Positions 41,349-50,708 of a stretch of DNA of 64,000 nucleotides are shown here, piece by piece. Both the position numbers and the translations under genes were made by a program. Within the stretch, counting starts at the first letter, position 1; each line of letters starts with the position of its first letter. The stretch is taken from NCBI GenBank assembly GCA_963709665.1, contig CAVPWU010000002.1:186001-250000 (forward strand), in the 5' to 3' direction. The stretch comes from DASZIT01 sp963709665 (lineage in GTDB: Bacteria > Actinomycetota > Acidimicrobiia > Acidimicrobiales > RAAP-2). Under the pieces are notes generated by a model. The model saw only the letters and a list, made by a program, of their open reading frames with translations, had not been told where the DNA came from and did not search any database.

Positions 41349-42527
41349 ATGGAGTTCACGTTCAGCGAGGAGCAGCTGGCGGTCCGCCAGGCAGCGGAGA
41401 CCGTCATCGCCGGCCTGGTCACCCCGGACCGGGTGCGCCAGGTGGAGGCGACCGAGGAGCGGGTGGACCGCGAGCTCTGGGCGGCGCTGGCCCAGGCCGA
41501 CCTGCTGGGCATCGCCATCCCCCAGTCGGACGGCGGAGGGGGCCTCGGCCTGGTCGAGCTGTCGATCGTCCTCGAGGCCCAGGGCCGGGCGGTGGCTCCC
41601 GTCCCACTCTGGGCCACGCTGGTGCTGGGGGCCCTGCCCATCGCCGAGTTCGGCTCCGAGTCCCTGCGTTCGTCGGTGCTCCCCCGGGTGATCGCCGGCG
41701 ACGCCATCCTCACCGCCGCCCTGGCGGGCATGGCTGACGAGATCGTCACCGACGGCGCCCTCCGGCCCACCCGCCCCGGGGTGACCGCCAAGCCGGCGGC
41801 CGCCGACGGATCGGTGCGGCTGTCCGGGACCGCCGTCTCCGTCCCCTTCGCCCACGTGGCCGACCGGGTGCTGGTGCCGGCCCGGACGGCCGACGGGGGA
41901 CTGGTGGTGGCGGCGGTGGATCCGTCGGTCGACGGCGTCACCCTCGAGCGGGCCATCACCACCAACCGCGAGGTGCACCCCCACGTCCACCTCGACGGGG
42001 TGACGGTGGCCGCCGCCGACCTGTTGGCCGGCGGGGATCCCGCCGTCGGTGCCCAGGTGGTGGACTGGATGCTGAACCGGGCATGGACCGGCCTGTGCGC
42101 CCTGCAGGTCGGCGTGACCGAGGCGGCGGTGGCCCAGACCGCCGAGTACCTCAACACCCGCGAGCAGTTCGGGAAGCCCCTGGCCACCTTCCAGGGGACC
42201 ATGCTGCGGGCCGCCGACGCCGCCATCGACACCGAGTCGATGCGGGTCACCCTCTGGCAGGCCGCCTGGCGCCTCGACAACGGGCTCGACGCCGACCGGG
42301 CGGTGTCGGTCGCCTCGTGGTTCGCCAAGGAGGGCGGCCAGCGGGCGGTCCACGCCACCCAGCACCTGCACGGGGGCATGGGGGCCGACATCGACTACCC
42401 GATCCACCGCTACTTCCTGTGGGGCAAGCAGATCGAGCTGCAGCTGGGGGCGCCGAGCGCCCTGCTGGCCCGGTTGGGCCGGCAGGTGGTGGCCGGCCTG
42501 CGTGACGGCCAGGCGGTATCGGCGTGA
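41349..42527 (+). CDS. fadE28: Acyl-CoA dehydrogenase subunit ChsE1 (FadE28-like)
   Basis: This 392-residue acyl-CoA dehydrogenase homologue resembles FadE28: a divergent middle domain, NTREQFGKPLATFQG and the end LHGGMGADIDYPIHRYF. It should form a heterotetramer with the FadE29-like product encoded two genes upstream, because single ChsE subunits are incomplete for FAD binding and catalysis. The ATG follows the chsH2 stop with no gap; the stop overlaps the GTG of chsH1. The gene order fadE29-chsH2-fadE28-chsH1 differs slightly from mycobacteria, where the two fadE genes are adjacent. Confidence 0.87.
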   Translation: MEFTFSEEQLAVRQAAETVIAGLVTPDRVRQVEATEERVDRELWAALAQADLLGIAIPQSDGGGGLGLVELSIVLEAQGRAVAPVPLWATLVLGALPIAEFGSESLRSSVLPRVIAGDAILTAALAGMADEIVTDGALRPTRPGVTAKPAAADGSVRLSGTAVSVPFAHVADRVLVPARTADGGLVVAAVDPSVDGVTLERAITTNREVHPHVHLDGVTVAAADLLAGGDPAVGAQVVDWMLNRAWTGLCALQVGVTEAAVAQTAEYLNTREQFGKPLATFQGTMLRAADAAIDTESMRVTLWQAAWRLDNGLDADRAVSVASWFAKEGGQRAVHATQHLHGGMGADIDYPIHRYFLWGKQIELQLGAPSALLARLGRQVVAGLRDGQAVSA

Positions 42528-42979
42528 CGGCCCCCGCCACCCTGCCGTTCGACGCCGTGTCGGTGGGGGACCGGCTCCCCGAGCTGGTGATCCCGCTGAC
42601 CCGGACCCTGATCGTGGCCACCGCCATCGCCTCCCGTGACTACCAGGACGTCCACCACGACCACGAGCTGGCCGGGCAGCGGGGCTCCCAGGACATCTTC
42701 ATGAACATCCTCTCCACCAACGGGCTGGTCGGCCGGTACGTGACCGACTGGTCGGGCCCGGGCGCCTTCCTCACCGACGTCAACATCCGGCTGGGCGCCC
42801 CGAACTACGCCAACGACGTGATGACCTTCACCGGCGCCGTCACCGCCAAGGACGACGCCGTCGTCGACGGACGGGGTGGCCTCGAGGTGGCGATCAAGGG
42901 GTCCAACTCCCTGGGCGACCACGTCACCGGGACGGTGCGCCTGACCCTCCCCGCCGACTCGATGGCGGCGACCCGATGA
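42524..42979 (+). CDS. chsH1: ChsH1-like MaoC enoyl-CoA hydratase subunit
   Basis: This 151-residue single hotdog protein carries the hydratase motif in RDYQDVHHDHELA, which supplies the catalytic aspartate/histidine pair missing in its ChsH2 partner. ChsH1-ChsH2 adds water to the 17(20)-ene side-chain intermediate. The short length is normal for ChsH1. The GTG start overlaps the fadE28 stop and the stop overlaps the ltp2 start, so all five genes of this operon are coupled. Confidence 0.85.
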   Translation: MTAPATLPFDAVSVGDRLPELVIPLTRTLIVATAIASRDYQDVHHDHELAGQRGSQDIFMNILSTNGLVGRYVTDWSGPGAFLTDVNIRLGAPNYANDVMTFTGAVTAKDDAVVDGRGGLEVAIKGSNSLGDHVTGTVRLTLPADSMAATR

Positions 42980-44163
42980 GCCCCCGGTCCCACGCCTACG
43001 CCGGCACCACCGCCATCGTCGGCATCGGTGCCACCGAGTTCTCCAAGGCATCGGGCCGGAGTGAACTGCGGCTGGCCGTGGAGTCGGTGGACGCCGCCCT
43101 GCGTGACGCCGGCATCGAGCCGGCCGAGGTCGACGGGCTGGTCACCTTCAGCTCCGACACCAACCCGGAGATCGACATCGCCCGGAGCCTGGGCATGGGG
43201 GAGCTCTCCTTCTTCAGCCGGATCCACTACGGCGGGGGGGCGGGGGCCGGCACCATCCAGCAGGCGGCACTGGCCGTGCAGGCCGGGGTGGCCGACGTGG
43301 TGGTCTGCTACCGGGCCTTCAACGAGCGCTCCGGCAACCGCTTCGGTGCCGGGGTCCAGGACCGGCCGCCGGCCGCCAACGCCGAGACGTCGAACTTCAG
43401 CTGGTACGCCCCGATGGGCCTGCTGACCCCCGCCCAGTGGGTGGCCATGGGCGCCCAGCGGTACCTCCACCTCTCCGGTGCCACCTCCGAGGACCTGGGC
43501 CGGGTGGCGGTGGCCGACCGGAAGCATGCCGCCACCAACCCCAAGGCCTGGTTCTACGAGCAGCCCATCACCCTCGAGGACCACCAGAACTCGCGTTGGA
43601 TCGTGGAGCCGCTCCACCTCCTCGACTGCTGCCAGGAGACCGACGGCGGCCAGGCGCTGGTGGTCACCACGCTGGAACGGGCCCGCGACCTGCCGGGCAC
43701 CCCGGTGGTGATCGAGGCGGCCGCCCAGGGGACCGGGGCCCACCAGGAGATGATGACCTCCTACTACCAGGACGACCTCTCCGGGCTCCCGGAGATGGAC
43801 ACGGTGGCCCGCCAGCTCTGGGAGACCTCCGGCCTGGGTCCCGACGACATCCAGACGGCGGTGATCTACGACCACTTCACGCCCTACGTGCTGGAGCAGC
43901 TCGAGTCCCTCGGCTTCTGCGGCCGGGGCGAGGCCAAGGACTTCATCGCCGGCGGGAACATCGAGCTGGGCGGCGGCCTGCCGGTCAACACCCACGGGGG
44001 CCAGCTCGGCGAGGCCTACCTCCACGGGATGAACGGCATCGCCGAGGGGGTCCGCCAGGTGCGGGGCACCTCGGTCAACCAGGTGGCCGACGTGGAGCAC
44101 GTGGTGGTGACCGCCGGCACCGGCGTGCCGACCTCCGGCCTCATCCTCGGCGTCGACCGGTAG
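42976..44163 (+). CDS. ltp2: Ltp2-like thiolase-fold steroid aldolase
   Basis: This 395-residue thiolase-superfamily protein begins TTAIVGIGATEFSKASGR. The position of the usual thiolase nucleophile lies in a glycine-rich stretch (YGGGAGAGTIQ) with no cysteine. Instead it has the tyrosines in FTPYVLEQLE and GEAYLHGMN that act in Ltp2 retro-aldol cleavage, and VNTHGGQLGEA. Ltp2 splits the hydrated side chain to release propionyl-CoA and the 17-keto steroid, with help from the ChsH2 DUF35 domain. It ends the coupled operon. Confidence 0.87.
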   Translation: MSPRSHAYAGTTAIVGIGATEFSKASGRSELRLAVESVDAALRDAGIEPAEVDGLVTFSSDTNPEIDIARSLGMGELSFFSRIHYGGGAGAGTIQQAALAVQAGVADVVVCYRAFNERSGNRFGAGVQDRPPAANAETSNFSWYAPMGLLTPAQWVAMGAQRYLHLSGATSEDLGRVAVADRKHAATNPKAWFYEQPITLEDHQNSRWIVEPLHLLDCCQETDGGQALVVTTLERARDLPGTPVVIEAAAQGTGAHQEMMTSYYQDDLSGLPEMDTVARQLWETSGLGPDDIQTAVIYDHFTPYVLEQLESLGFCGRGEAKDFIAGGNIELGGGLPVNTHGGQLGEAYLHGMNGIAEGVRQVRGTSVNQVADVEHVVVTAGTGVPTSGLILGVDR

Positions 44164-44218
44164 CTCGGTCGCCCGGGGGGCCGGTAGCCCGTCCCGTCAT
44201 CTTCCGACCGCCCTGTAG

Positions 44219-44341
44219 TACGGTCCGCAGTGGTCCGGTGCGGGTCGGCCCCAGTGCAGATCCGCCCAGGTGGCTGTCAGGCAGAATCTGTCACGAGGCG
44301 GGACTGGCGCGGAGCGCTCCCGCAGGCGAGGAGATGACTCA
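44219..44341 (+). promoter_or_regulatory. Promoter and about 110-base leader of the first secreted repeat gene
   Basis: A TACGGT box at 44219-44224 begins a leader that ends in CCCGCAGGCGAGGAGATGACTCA directly before the ATG (GAGGAG is the ribosome binding site). The same box, spacing and final leader sequence recur before the paralogous gene at 46710, so the control region was duplicated with it. Confidence 0.6.
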
Positions 44342-46429
44342 ATGCAACGTTGGACGCGGAAGCTGGTCAGCGCCACGGCGCTCGGAGCGGGGGCGGTGCT
44401 GTTGCTCGCCACCGCCGCCGGCCCGGCCGGGGCAGCCGGGAACGGATCGAAGGGCAATGGTGGGGGCGCCCGATCGGCGCACGTCGTCCCCGCCCCCCGC
44501 GCCGGACTCACCAGCGGCGGGACCTTCTCGACGGCGGCCATCGTGCCGACGTCGGAAACCACCGTCGACGTGGCGGGTCCGGTCAACTCGATCGCCGGCT
44601 CCATCACCGGGGCCACCACCGTCACCACCGGTGGCGACCCGGTCGCCGGGAGCGCCATCGGCCCCGACGGCCACACCGCCCTGGTCGCACTGAACAACGC
44701 CAGTGTCAGCCAGCTGACCAACCCGCTGGCGGCGTCCCCGGCGGTGACCAACATCAATCTGGGCCAGTTCATCGACGAGGGTGGCCCGGACTACAACGTC
44801 TACACCGACGGGGTGGCCATCACCCCGGACGGCACGGCCGCTCTGGCCACCGCCGACTCGCAGGGGGCGATCGCCCTGAAGCGGACCGGCACCACCTGGG
44901 CGGTGGACTCCAGCGTGCAGTCGTCGGGCCTCAACCAGGCCGGTAATCCCCACCAGCCCGGGTGGATCGAGGCGCCGAGTGCGGCAGGTGACACGCTCTA
45001 CGACGGCGTGACCATCAGCGCCACCACCGGTGCCGACGGTCACTACGTCGGTCTGCTGATGGACGCCAACGACGGTTCGGTGGCGGTGGTCACCGGCCTC
45101 GGCACCTCGGCGGCCAAGGTGGCGGGCACCCTCAACGATTCCACCAACATCCAGTACGACTACAACGGCTTCGACGACTGGGGCAACGGCGGCATGTCGT
45201 TCTCGCCGACCACGGCGACCAAGGCGGCGGTGGTCACCGCCACCGGGTTCGGGGTCCTCAACCTCACCAACCCGGCCACCCCGACGCTGGGTTCGCTGAC
45301 CCCGGTCCCGGGTACCGGGGGCGGCACCGGCGCCACCTCGGTGGCGGTGGCCCCCGACGGCAACCACGTGGCGGTGGCGGTGGGGGATGTCCTCTCCTTC
45401 TACACCGGACTCCTGAACGCCACGGCCGGCTCGCCGCTGACCCAGAGCGCCCCGTCGATCACCTTCGATCGGACGATCTACTCCCTGAACTACACGGCCA
45501 GCGGCAACCTGGCGGTCAACTACGAGAACCCCGCCGCCACCACCGGCGTGCTGGCCCTCATCACCAACACGGAGACCGCCAAGCCGTCCACGCCCGGCAG
45601 CTCCCTGCCGCTCTCGGGGCTGGCTCCCGACGCCAACGGCGCCTCGGTGCTGCCGGCTGCCGCCGCCCTCGACACCGGCTACCTCGAGGTGGCCAGTGAC
45701 GGCGGCCTGTTCGCCTTCGGCAAGGCCCAGTTCTACGGGTCGATGGGTGGCAAGCCGCTCAACAAGCCGATCGTGGGTCTGGCCTCCACCCCGGACAACA
45801 AGGGGTACTGGGAGGTGGCCTCCGACGGGGGGGTCTTCTCCTTCGGCGATGCCAAATTCTTCGGCTCCACCGGGTCGATCACGCTGAACAAGCCCATCGT
45901 GGGCATCGCCTCCACCCCCGACGGCCAGGGCTACTGGCTGGTGGCCTCCGACGGCGGTGTCTTCGCCTACGGCGACGCCGCCTTCCACGGCTCCACCGGG
46001 TCGATCACGCTGAACAAGCCCATCGTGGGCATCGCCTCGACCCCCGACGGCCAGGGCTACTGGCTGGTGGCCAGCGACGGCGGGGTCTTCTCCTTCGGCG
46101 ATGCCGCCTTCCACGGCTCCACCGGGTCGATCACCCTGAACAAGCCGGTGGTGGGCATCGCCTCCACCCCCGACGGCCAGGGCTACTGGCTGGTGGCCTC
46201 CGACGGCGGCATCTTCGCCTTCGGCGACGCCTCGTTCTACGGATCGACCGGGTCGCTCACCCTGAACAAGCCGGTGGTGGGCATCGCCGCCTCCAACAAC
46301 GGCCAGGGCTACGTGCTGGCCGCCTCCGACGGGGGCATCTTCGCCTTCGGGAACAGCACCTTCTTCGGCTCCATGGGCGGCATCCCGCTCAACCAGCCGG
46401 TGGTGGGTGTGGCCGGCACCGTCGGGTAG
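44342..46429 (+). CDS. Secreted beta-propeller-type repeat protein, copy 1
   Basis: This 695-residue protein has a clear signal peptide (MQRWTRKLVSATALGAGAVL start, AGA cleavage near residue 31). The first 400 residues read like YVTN/WD-type propeller blades, for example SAIGPDGHTALVAL, VAITPDGTAALAT and VAVAPDGNHVAVAVG. The C-terminal part has six 42-residue repeats of the GYW-x-VASDGGVF-x-FGDA type, beginning near residue 443. Its function is unknown; surface display or carbohydrate binding is plausible. It follows the steroid operon but has its own promoter and long leader. Confidence 0.82.
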   Translation: MQRWTRKLVSATALGAGAVLLLATAAGPAGAAGNGSKGNGGGARSAHVVPAPRAGLTSGGTFSTAAIVPTSETTVDVAGPVNSIAGSITGATTVTTGGDPVAGSAIGPDGHTALVALNNASVSQLTNPLAASPAVTNINLGQFIDEGGPDYNVYTDGVAITPDGTAALATADSQGAIALKRTGTTWAVDSSVQSSGLNQAGNPHQPGWIEAPSAAGDTLYDGVTISATTGADGHYVGLLMDANDGSVAVVTGLGTSAAKVAGTLNDSTNIQYDYNGFDDWGNGGMSFSPTTATKAAVVTATGFGVLNLTNPATPTLGSLTPVPGTGGGTGATSVAVAPDGNHVAVAVGDVLSFYTGLLNATAGSPLTQSAPSITFDRTIYSLNYTASGNLAVNYENPAATTGVLALITNTETAKPSTPGSSLPLSGLAPDANGASVLPAAAALDTGYLEVASDGGLFAFGKAQFYGSMGGKPLNKPIVGLASTPDNKGYWEVASDGGVFSFGDAKFFGSTGSITLNKPIVGIASTPDGQGYWLVASDGGVFAYGDAAFHGSTGSITLNKPIVGIASTPDGQGYWLVASDGGVFSFGDAAFHGSTGSITLNKPVVGIASTPDGQGYWLVASDGGIFAFGDASFYGSTGSLTLNKPVVGIAASNNGQGYVLAASDGGIFAFGNSTFFGSMGGIPLNQPVVGVAGTVG
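45635..46429 (+). repeat. 3' repeat block, copy 1 of a 795-bp near-identical duplication
   Basis: This block, which contains six 126-base coding repeats, matches 48000-48794 almost base for base at a constant offset of 2365. Only a few differences are seen, for example near 46070, 46228 and 46410. Confidence 0.9.
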
Positions 46430-46587
46430 TCGGTCGGCGCCCCGCCCTCGGCGGGCCGCCTGGGTGTTCCGTGTCGACGGGGTCGGGCCACATGGCCCGG
46501 CCCCTCGGCAATTCCGGGCCACCAGCGGGATCCGGCCGGCCCCGTCGCCGCCCGGTCGACACCCGGCACGGGGAGACGCCCGTGTAG

Positions 46588-46709
46588 TACGTTCCGGAGC
46601 GAGCCGGTGCGGGCCGGTCCAGGCGGGTCTCGCCCACCACGGCTCCCAGACAGACAGGTCAACGAGCGGGTGGCGGCGCGGACCGCCCCCGCAGGCGAGG
46701 AGACGACTC
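46588..46709 (+). promoter_or_regulatory. Promoter and leader of the second secreted repeat gene
   Basis: A TACGTT box at 46588-46593 is followed by a leader of the same length as that of copy 1. It ends in CCCGCAGGCGAGGAGA and GACTC before the ATG. The 280 bases between the two genes also hold a weak CCCGCC/GGCGGG hairpin at 46441-46455. Confidence 0.55.
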
Positions 46710-48794
46710 ATGCAACGTTGGACGCGGAAGCTGGTCAGCGCCACGGCACTCGGAGCGGGGGCGGTCCTGATGCTCGCCACCGCAGCCGGAACGGCCGGGG
46801 CGACGCAGAACGGATCGGGCGGCGACGGCGGGAGTCCGATCGCCCACGTCTCCCACGCCGGCCTGACCTCCGGGGGAACGTTCACTTCGGCCGCCATGGT
46901 GCCGACCTCGGATTCCACGGTCGACGTGGCCGGTCCGGCCAACTCGATCCAGGGCTCGATCACCGGGGCGACCACCGTGACGGCCGTCTCCGGCGGCGAG
47001 GCCGCCGGCTCGGCCATGGGGCCCGAGGGACGGACGGCCCTGGTGGCCACGACGGGGGACACCATCTCCCAGGTGAACGATCCCTTGACCCCGTCCCCGA
47101 CGGTGACCAGCCTCGACGTGGGGCAGTTCACCGGGGAAGGTGGGTCGACCTACCACGTCTACGTCGACGGGGTGGCCATCGCCCCCAACAGCACGGTCGG
47201 CTTGGCCACCGCCGACGAGCAGGGGGTCATCGCCCTCAAGCGGACAGGAGCCACCTGGGGGGTCGACACCAGCGTGCAGTCGCCGGGTCTGAACCAGGCC
47301 GGCAACCCCCACCAGCCCGGGTGGATCGAGGCGCCGCCGATCGCCAATGACGCCAACAACGTCTACGACGGCGTCACCATCAGCGCCACCACCGGAGCCG
47401 ACGGCAACTATCTGGGCCTCCTGATGGATGGCGAGTCCAGCACCGTGGCGGTGGTCACCGGCCTGGGGTCCTCAGCGGCCAAGGTGTCCGGTCTGTTGAC
47501 CGACACCACCAACATCGGCGGTGATGAGTCCTTCTACGATTACTCTGACTGGGGGAACGGCGGCATGTCGTTCTCACCGACCACGGCGACCCAGGCGGCG
47601 GTGGTCACCAAGGACGGGTTCGGGGTGATCAACCTCACCAACCCGGCGGCCCCGACGCTCGGTTCGCTGACCACGGTGCCGGGTGCGACCGGTCATGGCG
47701 CCCAGTCGGTGGCGGTGGCCCCCGACGGCAACCATGTGGCGGTGGCGGTGGGGGGTGTCCTCTCCTTCTACACCGGACTCCGCAACGCCACGGCCGGCCA
47801 GCCGCTGACCCAGAGCGCCCCGCCGATCACCTTCGACCACATGATCTACTCGTTGAACTACACGGCCAGCGGCAACCTGTTGGTCAACTACCAGGGCGCC
47901 ACCGATACCGTCGGGGTGTTGGCCACCATCACCAACACCATGTCGACGCCGGCGACTCCGGGGAGCGCCCTGCAGCTGTCCGGGCTGGCCCCCAACATCA
48001 ACGGCGCCTCGGTGCTGCCGGCTGCCGCCGCCCTCGACACCGGCTACCTCGAGGTGGCCAGTGACGGCGGCCTGTTCGCCTTCGGCAAGGCCCAGTTCTA
48101 CGGGTCGATGGGTGGCAAGCCGCTCAACAAGCCGATCGTGGGTCTGGCCTCCACCCCGGACAACAAGGGGTACTGGGAGGTGGCCTCCGACGGGGGGGTC
48201 TTCTCCTTCGGCGATGCCAAATTCTTCGGCTCCACCGGGTCGATCACGCTGAACAAGCCCATCGTGGGCATCGCCTCCACCCCCGACGGCCAGGGCTACT
48301 GGCTGGTGGCCTCCGACGGCGGTGTCTTCGCCTACGGCGACGCCGCCTTCCACGGCTCCACCGGGTCGATCACGCTGAACAAGCCCATCGTGGGCATCGC
48401 CTCGACCCCCGACGGCCAGGGCTACTGGCTGGTGGCCTCCGACGGGGGGGTCTTCTCCTTCGGCGATGCCGCCTTCCACGGCTCCACCGGGTCGATCACC
48501 CTGAACAAGCCGGTGGTGGGCATCGCCTCCACCCCCGACGGCCAGGGCTACTGGCTGGTGGCCTCCGACGGCGGCATCTTCGCCTTCGGCGACGCTTCGT
48601 TCTACGGATCGACCGGGTCGCTCACCCTGAACAAGCCGGTGGTGGGCATCGCCGCCTCCAACAACGGCCAGGGCTACGTGCTGGCCGCCTCCGACGGGGG
48701 CATCTTCGCCTTCGGGAACAGCACCTTCTTCGGCTCCATGGGCGGCATCCCGCTCAACCAGCCGGTGGTGGGTCTGGCCGGCACCGTCGGGTAG
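46710..48794 (+). CDS. Secreted beta-propeller-type repeat protein, copy 2
   Basis: This 694-residue paralogue of the preceding gene has the same signal peptide with a few changes and the same order of parts. The N-terminal 400 residues have diverged clearly: there are substitutions throughout plus small insertions such as GGDESFYDYSDWG against IQYDYNGFDDWG. The C-terminal six-repeat block, by contrast, is nearly identical in DNA. This pattern points to an older gene duplication followed by gene conversion, or a strong constraint, over the repeats. The gene converges on the FadD17-like gene, with a perfect hairpin between. Confidence 0.82.
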   Translation: MQRWTRKLVSATALGAGAVLMLATAAGTAGATQNGSGGDGGSPIAHVSHAGLTSGGTFTSAAMVPTSDSTVDVAGPANSIQGSITGATTVTAVSGGEAAGSAMGPEGRTALVATTGDTISQVNDPLTPSPTVTSLDVGQFTGEGGSTYHVYVDGVAIAPNSTVGLATADEQGVIALKRTGATWGVDTSVQSPGLNQAGNPHQPGWIEAPPIANDANNVYDGVTISATTGADGNYLGLLMDGESSTVAVVTGLGSSAAKVSGLLTDTTNIGGDESFYDYSDWGNGGMSFSPTTATQAAVVTKDGFGVINLTNPAAPTLGSLTTVPGATGHGAQSVAVAPDGNHVAVAVGGVLSFYTGLRNATAGQPLTQSAPPITFDHMIYSLNYTASGNLLVNYQGATDTVGVLATITNTMSTPATPGSALQLSGLAPNINGASVLPAAAALDTGYLEVASDGGLFAFGKAQFYGSMGGKPLNKPIVGLASTPDNKGYWEVASDGGVFSFGDAKFFGSTGSITLNKPIVGIASTPDGQGYWLVASDGGVFAYGDAAFHGSTGSITLNKPIVGIASTPDGQGYWLVASDGGVFSFGDAAFHGSTGSITLNKPVVGIASTPDGQGYWLVASDGGIFAFGDASFYGSTGSLTLNKPVVGIAASNNGQGYVLAASDGGIFAFGNSTFFGSMGGIPLNQPVVGLAGTVG
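48000..48794 (+). repeat. 3' repeat block, copy 2 of the 795-bp duplication
   Basis: This is the second copy of the block at 45635-46429 and ends at the same stop codon position. Such a pair can recombine and delete the 2.4 kb between the copies. Confidence 0.9.
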
Positions 48795-48809
48795 TCGGTC
48801 GGGAGGACG

Positions 48810-48840
48810 GATCCCCGGGGGTGCACGACCCCCGGGGATC
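48810..48840. terminator. Bidirectional terminator hairpin
   Basis: GATCCCCGGGGGT and ACCCCCGGGGATC form a perfect 13-bp stem with the five-base loop GCACG. It lies between two convergent stop codons (48794 and 48864). Confidence 0.8.
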
Positions 48841-48863
48841 GCCCCCGACCGTGACGCACACGC

Positions 48864-50526
48864 TCAGCGGGCGGCCACCCGACGGTCGAGGTCGGCGGCC
48901 TGATCGGCGGTCAGCGGCTGGTAGCCGCCGCCCCGCTCCGGCCGCCACCAGACCGGGTCGGCGCAGGCCCATCCCTCGTTGCGGAGCACCCGCTTGAGCA
49001 CCTTGGTGGTGGCGGTCACCGGCAGGTCGTCGGTGACCCGGACGAACATCGGCCCCCACTTGGTGCCCAGGTCGGTCTCGCCGGCCAGGAAGTCGGCGAA
49101 CCCCGCCGGGTCGAACTCGGCGCCGGGCCGGAGCAGCAGGGCGGCCATCACCTGGTCACCCACCCGGGGGTCGGGTACCGCGTAGACGGACGCCAGCACC
49201 ACGTCGGGGTGGCGGGTGAGGATGGCCTCCACCGGGGCGGCGGCGAAGTTCTCGCCGTCCACCCGCAGCCAGTCGTAGTCCCGACCGGCGAAGTAGAAGA
49301 AGTCGTCGGCGTCCCGGTAGCCGAGGTCACCGGTCCAGTACCAGCCGTTGCGGATCCGGGCGGCGTTGGCGTCGTCGTTCCGCCAGTAGCCCTCGAATCC
49401 GGCCCCGCCCGTCTCGCTGACCATCTCGCCGATGGCCTCGTCGGGGTTGAGCAGCCGGCCGTGCTCGTCGAAGATCCCCCGCGGGCACTCCTCGCCGGTC
49501 TCCGGATCGAGGATGACCGTCCCGGGGAGGGCCCGGCCCAGCGCCCCTCTCGGGGTGTCCGGCGTGCGGGTGATGGCCGCCCCGCCCTCGGTGGAGCCGT
49601 AGGCGTCCTGGACGGTGCAGCCGAACCGCTCGGCGAACCTGGCCACGTCCGCCTCGGCGGCCTCGTTGCCGAATGCCCGGCGCAGCGGGTTGTCGGCATC
49701 GTCGGGCTGCTCGGGGGTGGCCAGCACGTAGGAGAGGGGCTTGCCCACATAGTTGAAGTAGGTCACCCCGTACTTCCGGACATCGGGGAGGAAGTGGGAG
49801 GCGCTGAACCGGTCCCGGAGGGCCACGGTGGCCCCGGCGGCCAGGGCCGGGGCCCACCCGGCCATCAGGGCGTTGGAGTGGAACAGCGGCATCGGTATGT
49901 AGCAGACGTCGTCTTCGGTGATCTCGAACATCTGGGCGACGATGGCGCCGATGCGGGCCAGCCGCCCCTGGCTGCACAGGCACGCCTTGGGGGCCCCGGA
50001 CGTCCCCGACGTGAAGAGCAGGAGTCCCAGCGAGTCCTCGGTGACGCCGGTGCGGTCCGGGTCGGGGAGGGGTGCGCCGGCGACGCCGGCCAGTCGTGCC
50101 CCGTAGGGGGAGGAGGGGTCGAGGTCGCCGGTGGGGGAGTCGATGACCAGCACGCGGTCGGGGGGGAGCGCCGGCCCCAGGTCGTGGCCCTCCACCAGCG
50201 CCACCAGGGCACGGTCGGTGACCAGCAGCTGGCACTCGGTGTGCGACAGGTCCCGGGCCAGCTCGTCGCCCCGGTGGGTGGGGTTCCCGCCGACCACCAC
50301 GGCGCCGGCCAGCAGGGCACCGCCCATCCAGAACACGTACTCCGGGATGTTCTCCAGCAGCAGGGCCACGTGGAACGGCCCCGGGGTCGCGCAGGTCGGC
50401 CAGGAGCGCGGCGCGCTCGGCCTGGGCCGCCGTCACCTCGGCGTGGGTCCACGACCGGTCCTCGAACACCAGCCCGATCCGGTCGTCCCCGGCCCGTCGT
50501 CGGATGAACTCGTCGATGGTCTGCAC
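48864..50526 (-). CDS. fadD17: FadD17-like acyl-CoA synthetase with an apparent frameshift
   Basis: This AMP-forming acyl-CoA ligase of about 550 residues has LLLFTSGTSGAPKACLCSQ (cited in part; the P-loop is TSGTSGAPK), AYGSTEGG and YWTGDLGYRD. The N-terminus (TIDEFIRRRAGDDRIGLVFEDRSWTHAEV) is in one frame, from the GTG at 50526 with GGGGGAG upstream. The rest, from VALLLENIPEYVFWMGG onward, is in another. Dropping one base in the four-C run at 50379-50382 joins them as RDPGPFHVALLLEN, the expected family sequence. FadD17 activates steroid side-chain acids in mycobacteria. A KstR-like operator lies 103 bases upstream. Confidence 0.8.
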
Positions 50527-50628
50527 TGGCTCGACTCCCCCTCGGTTGATGGCCCCTCCGCGCGGCGGTCCGCACCGGTGAGACCGTAGGCGACACCGTT
50601 GTACCCACTGGCTTCGTGGGAAAGAAAC

Positions 50629-50642
50629 TGGAACACGTTGCA
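50629..50642. promoter_or_regulatory. KstR-like operator between the FadD17-like and LLM genes
   Basis: TGGAACACGTTGCA matches TnnAACnnGTTnnA at every fixed position. It lies between divergent genes, about 80 bases from the LLM start. A TACCTT box at 50662-50667 suits the rightward promoter. Confidence 0.75.
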
Positions 50643-50708
50643 TTTTAGGCAGATCCCGTGTTACCTTGCGACGGCATCCCGTGCGGACGTGAAAGGGGTA
50701 CCACCGCC

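Noticed and set aside
44339..47131. Very long open frame on the minus strand (over 900 codons) opposite the secreted repeat genes
   Set aside because: It is a shadow of the GC-rich codon pattern. Its translation is repetitive Gly/Arg/His-rich sequence with no family match, and it lies exactly antisense to genes with signal peptides and clear repeats.
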